Assembly (NCBI GenBank): GCA_964574335.1
Contig: CAZNNH010000164.1
Location: forward strand, 1 to 14,319
From: CAZNNH01 sp964574335
Lineage (GTDB): Bacteria; Acidobacteriota; Vicinamibacteria; Fen-336
DNA: 14,319 bases
Direction: 5' to 3'
Below, piece after piece: positions 1 to 7,326 of this stretch. The notes under the pieces are model-generated. The model was not told where the DNA came from, searched no databases, and worked only from the letters and a program-made list of their open reading frames with translations. The position numbers and the translations under genes were made by a program. Every line of letters begins with the position of its first letter. Positions within the stretch are counted from its first letter, which is position 1.

Positions 1-1493
1 CCCTGAACGAGTCCGGCGTCGGGCGCTCCCGCGCCCTATACACCGTCCAGACCGACGGCACGGCCCCACACCCCCTCACCTACAACCTCTCGAGCGACGT
101 GGACCCGGCCGTGCTCGATGACGGCAGGGTCGTCTACGCGAGCTGGCGTCGCGCCACCCTGGCCCAGGGCACCCTGGGCCGCGTGGTGCTGATTGGTGTC
201 AACGCGGACGGTACCGACCCGGCGCTTTTCGCGGGTGACGAGGGGGAGCGCTTCAAGTGGATGCCCTGCGTCACCCGGGACCGTCTGGTGGTCTTCGTGG
301 AGTCGGATCGGGCCGAGTGGGACGGCGCCGGCCGCCTCGCCTCGGTCAGCCTTAGGCGCAACCTGCACTCGCATCGCGCCATCACAGCCCCTGGTGACGG
401 CCTGTTCCACTCGCCCGCGGCGTTGCCCGATGGGCAGCTTCTGGCGGCGCGGCGGCCCGCCGGCAGTGGCGGCAGCCACGGCATCGTCCGGGTGGATCCG
501 GCGTCCGGAAAGGTGACGCCGGTCTTCGACGATCCCGACTTCCACGATATCCAGCCCCGCCCCCTCGTCCCACGACCGAAGCCCGACGCCCGCTCGAGCG
601 GTCTCAAGGACCCCGACGAGGCGACCGGTGACACCCACGCGACCGGCCCCGCCGTCCTGGACGGCACCCTGTACGGCCTCGACGTCTACGTCAACGACCT
701 CGGGCTGGACCTGCCGAAGGGAACCGTCCGGCGGCTTCGCGTGATCGAAGGCTTGCCCCTGAAGTCGTCGTCGCCGATTGCTCAGGACCCGGTGCCGCGG
801 GCGCCCCGCCGCCTGATCGGCGAGGCCCCGATCGAGGAGGACGGCTCCTTCCACGTGGTGGCCCCCGCCGAGGTCCCGTTGCAGCTCCAGATCCTGGATC
901 CGGACGGCCTGGCCCTCAGCACCTCGAGCTGGATCTGGACCCGCTACAAGGGGCGGCAGGGTTGCGTGGGCTGCCACGAGGACCTCGAGCGCACCCCATC
1001 GAACCGCTTCGTCGATGCCGTGGCCAAGCCGGGCGTCCGCCTGCTGCTCCCGCCCGACAGGCGGCGTACGGTCGACTTTCGCCACGACCTTGCCCCCGTC
1101 GTCCAGGCACGGTGCGCGAGCTGCCACGGCGAGGGCGCCGGGATCCGGCTGGATGGCGGCCTTCCCGCAGAGGACGACTCGGGGCACAGCCGGGCGTTCT
1201 CGACGCTGCTCTCGGGGCTGGCCGCGAGCGACGGGGCCGAGGTGGTGGGTCGTTACGTGTCTCCCTACCGGGCTCGCACCAGCCCGCTGATCTGGCACAT
1301 CATGGGTCGCAACACCGCGCGCCCCTGGGACGGGGAGGCGGCGCATGCCGAGGTGCGGCCGATGCCCGCCGGCGCCGGCCTGACCGGCGAGGAGCGCCGG
1401 CTCTTCATCGAGTGGATCGACCTGGGGGCACTGTGGGACTCGTCTCCCGCGCCGGCCGGCGAGCCGGCGGTGTCGATCGGAGGGGCACCATGA
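1..1493 (+). CDS. Hydrazine-synthase-alpha-like diheme c-type cytochrome with PD40 propeller (5' end outside window)
   Basis: The reading frame is open from base 3, so the start lies upstream; 496 residues are visible. The first part has PD40/WD40-like beta-propeller strands (for example DPAVLDDGRVVYASW, bases 93-137). A middle domain follows with a DIQPRPLVPRPKP stretch and the first heme site, CVGCH at 963-977. The C-terminal domain starts near DFRHDLAPVV and carries the second heme site, CASCH at 1113-1127, then a conserved-looking tail with SPLIWHIMGRNTARPW. This order (propeller, middle domain with one CXXCH, C-terminal domain with one CXXCH) matches the alpha subunit of anammox hydrazine synthase and its many uncharacterised homologues. 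Periplasmic location is inferred from the heme sites; the signal peptide is not visible. Its stop overlaps the next start (ATGA at 1490-1493), so the two are probably translationally coupled. The family is fairly sure; the reaction is unknown. Confidence 0.8.
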   Translation, partial: LNESGVGRSRALYTVQTDGTAPHPLTYNLSSDVDPAVLDDGRVVYASWRRATLAQGTLGRVVLIGVNADGTDPALFAGDEGERFKWMPCVTRDRLVVFVESDRAEWDGAGRLASVSLRRNLHSHRAITAPGDGLFHSPAALPDGQLLAARRPAGSGGSHGIVRVDPASGKVTPVFDDPDFHDIQPRPLVPRPKPDARSSGLKDPDEATGDTHATGPAVLDGTLYGLDVYVNDLGLDLPKGTVRRLRVIEGLPLKSSSPIAQDPVPRAPRRLIGEAPIEEDGSFHVVAPAEVPLQLQILDPDGLALSTSSWIWTRYKGRQGCVGCHEDLERTPSNRFVDAVAKPGVRLLLPPDRRRTVDFRHDLAPVVQARCASCHGEGAGIRLDGGLPAEDDSGHSRAFSTLLSGLAASDGAEVVGRYVSPYRARTSPLIWHIMGRNTARPWDGEAAHAEVRPMPAGAGLTGEERRLFIEWIDLGALWDSSPAPAGEPAVSIGGAP

Positions 1494-3133
1494 GACGCTG
1501 GACGATGATGGGGGCGTTGGTGCTGGGAGCGGTTGCCGGGCCGGTCCTGGCGCAGGCTCCGGAGCGGCGTCTGCCGACCTTCACCGACATCGCCGAGCAG
1601 GCGGGCCTTTCCGCCTTTAGGCACAGCTACGGCGACCACGACTTGGACAACATCGTCGAGGCCACCGGCCCCGGACCCTGTGTCTTCGACTACGACGGCG
1701 ACGGCGACCTCGACGTCTACTTCCCCAACGGCCGCTGGACCAAGGGGCTCTCGGACAACCGGGGCCGGGACCTGATCGGCAAGCTCAGGAACGCCCTGTT
1801 CCGCAACAACGGCGATGGGACCTTCACCGATGTCACCGAGGCGGCCGGGGTGGCCGGCAAGTCGGCGGCGCACTCGGCCTCGGCCGCGGACTACGACGGC
1901 GACGGCGACCTCGACCTGTACGTCTCCTGCTTCGGCGAGAACGAGCTCTATCGCAACGACGGGGACGGGACCTTCACCGACGTCACCGCCGCCGCCGGCG
2001 TGGGGGATTCGCACTTCAGCCTGTCCAGCCCCTGGCTCGACTACGACGGCGACGGGGACCTGGACCTCTACGTCTGCAACTACCTGGTGTACGACGAGGG
2101 GAAGTTCCGGGCGTTCTATGCGGCGACCGGCTTCCCGGGACCGCTCTCCTACAACGGCGAGCCGGACACGCTCTACCGCAACAACGGGGACGGGACCTTC
2201 ACCGACGTCACCCGTGAGGCCGGCGTCTACTTCGACCAGGGGCGGGGTATGAGCGCCACCGCCGTCGACCTCAACAACGACGGCTGGACCGACATCTACG
2301 TGGCCAACGACGCCATGGAGAACAACTACTTCGAGAACACCGGCAGAGGCGGCTTCGTCGACCGGGGCCTGGAGACCGGGCTGGCCTTCGGCCAGAACGG
2401 CCAGGGGGTCTCCTCGATGGGGCCGGCGGTGGGCGACGTCAACCGGGACGGCTACCTGGACATCTTCATCCCCGACATGGACTACATGAGCCTGCTCGTC
2501 TACCACGACGGGCTCTACGAGGACCAGGTCAACCGCTCCAACATCGCCCTGATCTGCGGGCAGTACACGGGCTGGGGCGGGGTGCTGTTCGACTACGACA
2601 ACGACGGCTACCTGGACATCTTCGTGGCCAACGGTCATCCCCACCACGAGTACCCGGAGAACGCGGTGCTGGCCCGCAACGACGGTACCGGCGCCTACGT
2701 CGACGTGGCGCGGCAGTCGGGAGACTACTTCGGCAACCAGAAGTGGTACTCACGCGGGACCGCCTATGTGGACATGGACGACGACGGCGACCTGGACCTG
2801 CTGGTGATGGACCTCAACGGCCATCCCCACCTGCTTCGCAACGACGGTGGGAACACCCACAACCACTGGCTCAAGCTCGACGTCCGCCGCCCCGACGTCC
2901 GCCAGGCCGCCGTCGGCGCCAGGGTGACGGTCACCGTGGCCGGGGTGCGGATGATCGACGACGTGCAGCCGGTGCGGGGCTACCTGGCCCAGAACGACCC
3001 GCGCCTCCACTTCGGGCTGGGCCAGGCGACCCAGGCCGAGCTGGTGGAGGTCCGATGGCCGGGCGGCCACACCCGCCAGATGAGGGACGTCCGGGCCGAT
3101 CAGGTCCTGACGGTCCGGCCCGATGGTCGCTAG
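1490..3133 (+). CDS. Secreted FG-GAP/VCBS propeller protein with ASPIC/UnbV C-terminal domain (CRTAC1 family)
   Basis: 547 residues. The ATG at 1490 is chosen because GGAGGGG lies just upstream and because it begins a clear signal peptide (MRRWTMMGALVLGAVAGPVLAQA). The open frame extends further upstream, but only as the out-of-frame shadow of gene 1. Seven calcium-binding-like motifs of the type DxDxDGxxD begin near residues 67, 134, 184, 260, 316, 368 and 428, consistent with a seven-bladed integrin-alpha-like propeller. They alternate with segments such as YRNDGDGTFTDVT. About residues 459-547 form the ASPIC/UnbV domain (NHWLKLDVRRP to LHFGLGQ to VEVRWPGG). Proteins of this kind are secreted, and their biochemical role is mostly unknown. 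Lying between two cytochrome genes, it may be a calcium-stabilised scaffold or substrate-binding partner; that is inference. Confidence 0.9.
   Translation: MRRWTMMGALVLGAVAGPVLAQAPERRLPTFTDIAEQAGLSAFRHSYGDHDLDNIVEATGPGPCVFDYDGDGDLDVYFPNGRWTKGLSDNRGRDLIGKLRNALFRNNGDGTFTDVTEAAGVAGKSAAHSASAADYDGDGDLDLYVSCFGENELYRNDGDGTFTDVTAAAGVGDSHFSLSSPWLDYDGDGDLDLYVCNYLVYDEGKFRAFYAATGFPGPLSYNGEPDTLYRNNGDGTFTDVTREAGVYFDQGRGMSATAVDLNNDGWTDIYVANDAMENNYFENTGRGGFVDRGLETGLAFGQNGQGVSSMGPAVGDVNRDGYLDIFIPDMDYMSLLVYHDGLYEDQVNRSNIALICGQYTGWGGVLFDYDNDGYLDIFVANGHPHHEYPENAVLARNDGTGAYVDVARQSGDYFGNQKWYSRGTAYVDMDDDGDLDLLVMDLNGHPHLLRNDGGNTHNHWLKLDVRRPDVRQAAVGARVTVTVAGVRMIDDVQPVRGYLAQNDPRLHFGLGQATQAELVEVRWPGGHTRQMRDVRADQVLTVRPDGR
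1688..2213 (+). repeat. Internal near-identical DNA repeats within the FG-GAP gene
   Basis: Two motif-coding blocks recur almost unchanged at DNA level. The DYDGDGDLD-coding block starts at 1688, 1889 and 2039. The RNxGDGTFTDVT-coding block starts near 1801, 1949 and 2176. The later blades (from about 2267 on) have diverged more in sequence. This indicates recent duplication or gene conversion among the first blades; it is part of the coding sequence, not a mobile repeat. Confidence 0.7.
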
Positions 3134-3140
3134 GAGCGGA

Positions 3141-3146
3141 AAGGAG
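3141..3146 (+). promoter_or_regulatory. Ribosome binding site deciding the GTG start of the decaheme gene
   Basis: AAGGAG lies six bases before the GTG at 3153. An in-frame ATG at 3123 sits inside the end of the previous gene and would put a charged stretch ahead of the signal peptide, so the GTG is the better start. Confidence 0.7.
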
Positions 3147-3152
3147 CCTCAC

Positions 3153-6056
3153 GTGAAACGCCCCCCGAGACTGCTCTCGTTGCTGGTCGTGGCCCTGCTC
3201 GTCATCCTCGACCAGACCCAGGCGCCCGTGGCTGCCGCGGGCAAGGAGGCGGTCTTCGTCGGCGCCGCGGCCTGTGGGAGCTGCCACGACGGTCCCGAGA
3301 TGGGCCACCAGTACAGCAAGTGGCTGCTCACCCGGCACGCCCGGGCCTATGCCTCGCTCAGCCTTCCGGAGGCGCGCCAGATCGCCGATCTCTCCGGGAT
3401 CCCCGGTGACGCCCACGACTCGCCCATGTGCCTCGGCTGCCATGCCACCGCCAGCGACGTCGAGCCCTGGCGACGGGACGCCGGCTTCCGCATCGGGGAC
3501 GGCGTCCAGTGTGAGATGTGCCATGGCGCCGGAAGCGAGTACATGACGATGGAGACCATGATGGACCGCCAGGCGGCGATGATGGCGGGCCTCACGATGC
3601 CGGACCGTCAGACCTGCATGAAGTGCCACTACGTCAAGGGCAGCCACGCCGCCGTGCACAACCGCCCCCAGATCGATGTCGAGAAGGCGTGGGCCATGAT
3701 CGCGCACCCGATGCCCGAGAAGGCGTCGTCCGAGGGAGCGATGACCGCCCCCGGCCCGGCTGAGCCGGCCTCGGGCCCCAAGTACGTGGGCGTGCAGGCG
3801 TGCGGGACCTGCCACAACAGCGCCATGATGAACCGCCAGGTCAGCCACTGGCGGATGACCGGGCACGCGCGGGCGTGGGCGGTCCTGGCCACGCCCAAGG
3901 CCTACCAGGTGGCGAAGGCGAAGGGGCTGACCGGCGAGCCCCAGAAGGCCCCCGAGTGCCTCCGGTGCCACTCCACCGGCCACGGACAGACGCCGGGCCG
4001 CTTCATGGAGGGGGCCCTGATCAGTGACGGCGTGACCTGCGAGGCGTGCCATGGCCCGGGCGGCGAGTACATGCCCGAGGGGATCATGCGGGATCGGCTG
4101 GCCGCCAAGAAGGCGGGGCTGCTCGAGGCGAGCGCCGAGACCTGCAAGGGCTGCCACGAGGGGGCGCACAACAAGCCCTTCGACCTCGAGATGGCGATGA
4201 AGAAGATCGCCCATCCGATGATGCCGCCGATGCCCGCCATGGCCGAGGCCAACACCTTCTCGGCACCGCCCAACCGGACCGGCTACAAGACCCCTCGCAA
4301 CCTCGCCCTCCGTCCCGACGGGGCCGAGGTCTGGGTCGCCTGCGAGTCCAGCGACAGCGTGATCGTGGTCGACGTGAAGAAGCGCCTGAAGGTCGCCGAG
4401 CTGGAGGTCGGCGGCCAGCCCAACGACGTGACCTTCACGCCGGACGGGCGGACCGCCTTCGTCTCCAACCGCCTCGACGACACCGTTTCCGTGATCGACG
4501 TGGCGGCCCGCGAGGTCACCGCGACCATCCCGGTCGGCGACGAGCCCCATGGCCTGATCGTGAACCAGAAGGGGACGCTGCTCTTCGTCCTCAACACCGC
4601 CACCGGCGACGTCTCGGTGGTGGACGTGAGGGAGCGGCGCGAGCTGCGCCGGCTGCAGGCGAGCCGCAGCCCCTGGTCGCTGGCGCTCTCGCCGGACGGC
4701 CGACGCATCGTGGCTACCAACACCCTGTCCCGGCTGGTGCCGTTCCGGGAGCCCTCGCTCTCCGAGCTGACCGTCATCGACGCCGAGAGCGGCCGCATCG
4801 CCGACCGGGTCACGGTGCCCGGGACGAATCTGCTGCAGGGCGTGGCGTGGCACCCGTCCGGCGACTTCGCCCTGTTTACGCTGAACCGTACCAAGAACCT
4901 GGTCCCGATGACCCGCATCCAGCAGGGGTGGACCATCACCAACGGCCTGGGGGTCGCCTGGGCGGACGGGCGCATCGACCAGGTGCTGCTGGACGAGCCC
5001 AACTGGTACTACGCGGACGCCGCCGACGTGGCGATCACCCCCGACGGCCGCCTGGCTTTCGTCACCAGCGAAGGGACCAACCGGGTGGCAGTGGTGGACG
5101 TCACGCGGCTGATCGGCCTGCTGGAGGAGGCGACGCCTCACGAGCGCGCCGAGGTGATTCCGAACCACCTCGGGAAGTCCAGCGAGTTCATCTTGAGCTA
5201 CGTGGAGACCAGGGACGCGCCGCGCGGCGTTGCGGTGACGCCGGACGGTTCCACCGTGTTCGTGGCCAACGAGCTCGACGACTCGCTGACCGTCATCGAC
5301 GTGGCCCGGAGGGCGGCGGCCGGTCAAGTCGACCTGGGTGGACCCAAGGAGGTCAGCCACACCCGGTGGGGAGAGAAGCTCTTCCACAGCGCCAACATCA
5401 CCTTCCAACGGCAGTTCGCCTGCGCCTCTTGCCACCCCGACGGCCACGTCGACGGCCTGACCTACGACATCGAGGCGGACGGCATCGGCATCAACCCGGT
5501 GGACAACCGGACCCTGCGGGGGATCTACGACACCGATCCGTTCAAGTGGGAGGGGACCAACCCCTCGCTGGCGCGGCAGTGCGGGGCCCGGCTGGCGGCC
5601 TTCTTCACCCGCATCGCCCCGTTCACCCCGGAGGAGCTGAAGGCGCTCAACGACTACACCGTCACCATCCCGCGCCCGCCCAACCGCTACCGTGCCGCGG
5701 GGGCCGAGCTGACCGAGGCCCAGGCCCGGGGCAAGCTTGTGTTCGAGCGTACCCACCGCGCCGACGGCACCGAGATCCCGGTCGACAACCGCTGCGTCAC
5801 CTGCCATTTCCCCCCCTACTACACCGACCGCTCCAAGCGGGACATCGGCAGCAGGAACTGGCTGGACAAGCAGGGGGTCTTCGACGTCCCCCACCTCAAC
5901 AACATCTACGACTCGGCCCCGTACCTGCACAACGGCGAGGCCGAGACCCTGGAGGAGATCTGGACCCGCTTCAACCCGTATGACACCCACGGTGTGACCA
6001 ACGACATGACCAAGGACCAGCTCAACGACCTGGTCGAGTACCTGAAGACGCTCTAG
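3153..6056 (+). CDS. Ten-heme secreted cytochrome: two c554-like tetraheme modules, YVTN beta-propeller, MauG/CcP-like diheme domain
   Basis: 967 residues from GTG 3153. The N-terminus (MKRPPRLLSLLVVALLVILD) is a signal peptide or membrane anchor. Ten CXXCH sites start at residues 41, 93, 120, 155, 217, 269, 296, 331, 757 and 881. The first eight are two copies of a cytochrome c554-like module with identical heme spacing (52, 27, 35) and a 176-residue period. Extra histidines recur between the copies (R-HARAY and G-HARAW; IAHPM in both) and are candidate axial ligands. Residues about 375-735 form a YVTN-type propeller of roughly seven blades (for example DDTVSVIDVAAREV, DDSLTVIDVARRA). The C-terminus has the diheme CcP/MauG pattern, including VPHLNNIYDSAPYLHNGEAE. 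The propeller plus diheme half resembles hydrazine synthase beta joined to gamma. It probably moves electrons from a substrate oxidised at the diheme or gene 1 site to the octaheme wire; this is inference. Confidence 0.9.
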   Translation: MKRPPRLLSLLVVALLVILDQTQAPVAAAGKEAVFVGAAACGSCHDGPEMGHQYSKWLLTRHARAYASLSLPEARQIADLSGIPGDAHDSPMCLGCHATASDVEPWRRDAGFRIGDGVQCEMCHGAGSEYMTMETMMDRQAAMMAGLTMPDRQTCMKCHYVKGSHAAVHNRPQIDVEKAWAMIAHPMPEKASSEGAMTAPGPAEPASGPKYVGVQACGTCHNSAMMNRQVSHWRMTGHARAWAVLATPKAYQVAKAKGLTGEPQKAPECLRCHSTGHGQTPGRFMEGALISDGVTCEACHGPGGEYMPEGIMRDRLAAKKAGLLEASAETCKGCHEGAHNKPFDLEMAMKKIAHPMMPPMPAMAEANTFSAPPNRTGYKTPRNLALRPDGAEVWVACESSDSVIVVDVKKRLKVAELEVGGQPNDVTFTPDGRTAFVSNRLDDTVSVIDVAAREVTATIPVGDEPHGLIVNQKGTLLFVLNTATGDVSVVDVRERRELRRLQASRSPWSLALSPDGRRIVATNTLSRLVPFREPSLSELTVIDAESGRIADRVTVPGTNLLQGVAWHPSGDFALFTLNRTKNLVPMTRIQQGWTITNGLGVAWADGRIDQVLLDEPNWYYADAADVAITPDGRLAFVTSEGTNRVAVVDVTRLIGLLEEATPHERAEVIPNHLGKSSEFILSYVETRDAPRGVAVTPDGSTVFVANELDDSLTVIDVARRAAAGQVDLGGPKEVSHTRWGEKLFHSANITFQRQFACASCHPDGHVDGLTYDIEADGIGINPVDNRTLRGIYDTDPFKWEGTNPSLARQCGARLAAFFTRIAPFTPEELKALNDYTVTIPRPPNRYRAAGAELTEAQARGKLVFERTHRADGTEIPVDNRCVTCHFPPYYTDRSKRDIGSRNWLDKQGVFDVPHLNNIYDSAPYLHNGEAETLEEIWTRFNPYDTHGVTNDMTKDQLNDLVEYLKTL

Positions 6057-6068
6057 AGGGAGACCCAC

Positions 6069-7316
6069 ATGCGTTGCCTGCGAAAGCTCGGTTGGATGGT
6101 GGCGGTCGCCCTCGGCCCGGCCCTGGCCGTCGCTGCTGAGGCCCCGGCCGCGGGCGGCGAGGGGACGGCCCTGAAGCTGCCGTACGTCTATACCCATTGG
6201 AAGCAGTTCACCACCGAGGACGGCCTGCCTCACGACCACGTCTTCGCGGTCCGCTCGAACGGGAACGACCTGTGGATCGGGACCGAGGGCGGTCTAGCGT
6301 TGGTGGACAAGCGCCAGAGCAAGGTGGTCAGGGTTTGGAGGGAGGAGGACGGCCTGCCGTTCCGCTCCGTCGCCGGGATCGACGTCGACAAGAGCACCGG
6401 CGACGTCTGGCTGGGGCTGTTCGGGGGTGGCCTGGCCCGCCTCTCCGCCGGGCGCTTCGACCACTGGCACCAGCTCAACAGCGGCCTGGTCAACGACGTG
6501 GTCTACGACGTGGTGATGGAGAACGAGAACGTCTGGTGCGCCACCACCGCCGGCGCCTCCCGGTACAACCCCCGCACCGGCGAGTGGGCGATCTACACCG
6601 AGAAGAACGCGCCGATGGAGGAGATCTGGAACTACGCCGTCGACTACGGGGCCGAGGCCAACAAGGTCTTCCTGGCGATCTGGGGGAGCGGCGTGCTGGA
6701 GTTCGACGTGGCCACCGAGCGGTGGCAGGAGTACATCGATCCCGACGGCGAGATGGAGATCGATCTCTATCGCGATGACGGCATCAACCACGTCATCGTC
6801 ACCGGCGTCACCAGCGTCGAGGGCGTGATGTGGGTCTCCTCCTACTTCGGTGGGACCCGCTACGACGGCCGGAGCTGGCGTGGCTTCCCCGACATCGAGG
6901 GCGGGCTCCCCAGCCTCTTCAACAACAACGTCCGGGGCCGCAGCGCCTACGAGGCCTGGTTCTGCTCGGACAAGGGCGCGGCCGCCATCGTGGAGATGGA
7001 GCCCGAGACCTGGGTCCAGTACGTGCGCTTGGACCGCGACCACGGACGGGTCACCGTGAAGCAGCGCCTCGAGCCGGAGGACAAGGAGCTGAGCACCGTC
7101 GAGGTGATCGACACCGGCGTCAACGTGCCCCACAGCTTCGTGATCAACGCCGACTACGAGGGCGACGACGTCTTCATCGGCACGTCCCACGGCCTGGGCT
7201 GGGGCATCGGCGAAGGCTACTACCCGCGGCTCAAGGAGCGCTCACTGATCGGCAAGGCGCCTGAGCCGGAGGCCGCGCCTGCGGTCACTGCGGCAGACGC
7301 GCGGCCGGCAGAGTGA
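6069..7316 (+). CDS. Secreted two-component-regulator-propeller (Reg_prop) protein without a kinase
   Basis: 415 residues. The ATG at 6069 follows GAGGGAG by six bases and starts a signal peptide (MRCLRKLGWMVAVALGPALAVAAEA). Several Reg_prop-type strands follow: FTTEDGLPHDHVFAVRSNGN then LWIGTEGGLALVD, REEDGLPFRSVAGIDVD then VWLGLFGGGLARL, VWCATTAGASRYN, and MWVSSYFGGTRYDG. In the best-known members this propeller is the extracytoplasmic sensor half of large hybrid histidine kinases. Here there is no transmembrane helix after the propeller, and no histidine kinase, receiver or DNA-binding domain; the protein ends with an Ala/Pro/Glu-rich tail. It starts 12 bases after the cytochrome gene, so it is probably a structural or ligand-binding component of the same secreted system. 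No enzymatic residues are recognisable. Confidence 0.8.
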   Translation: MRCLRKLGWMVAVALGPALAVAAEAPAAGGEGTALKLPYVYTHWKQFTTEDGLPHDHVFAVRSNGNDLWIGTEGGLALVDKRQSKVVRVWREEDGLPFRSVAGIDVDKSTGDVWLGLFGGGLARLSAGRFDHWHQLNSGLVNDVVYDVVMENENVWCATTAGASRYNPRTGEWAIYTEKNAPMEEIWNYAVDYGAEANKVFLAIWGSGVLEFDVATERWQEYIDPDGEMEIDLYRDDGINHVIVTGVTSVEGVMWVSSYFGGTRYDGRSWRGFPDIEGGLPSLFNNNVRGRSAYEAWFCSDKGAAAIVEMEPETWVQYVRLDRDHGRVTVKQRLEPEDKELSTVEVIDTGVNVPHSFVINADYEGDDVFIGTSHGLGWGIGEGYYPRLKERSLIGKAPEPEAAPAVTAADARPAE

Positions 7317-7326
7317 GGAGGATCCC

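Noticed and set aside
962..1489. Upstream extension of the FG-GAP gene before ATG 1490
   Set aside because: It lies entirely within gene 1 in another frame and is R/P/G-rich. ATG 1490 has a ribosome binding site and a signal peptide.
4046..5983. A 645-codon + strand open frame in another frame inside the decaheme gene
   Set aside because: Its product is an arginine/proline/glycine-rich shadow sequence without domains; the overlapping frame has clear cytochrome and propeller motifs.
1..6056. Calling this a genuine anammox hydrazine synthase locus
   Set aside because: The expected tyrosine ligand is absent after the first heme site of gene 1, extra tetraheme modules are present, no hydrazine dehydrogenase or nitrite reductase is in view, and the composition is unlike the anammox genomes I know.
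2931..6239. A 1102-codon open frame on the - strand opposite the decaheme gene
   Set aside because: It is an antisense shadow created by GC-rich codon bias: its product is low-complexity, rich in V, G, D, H and R, with no family signal. The + strand carries ten correctly spaced heme sites.
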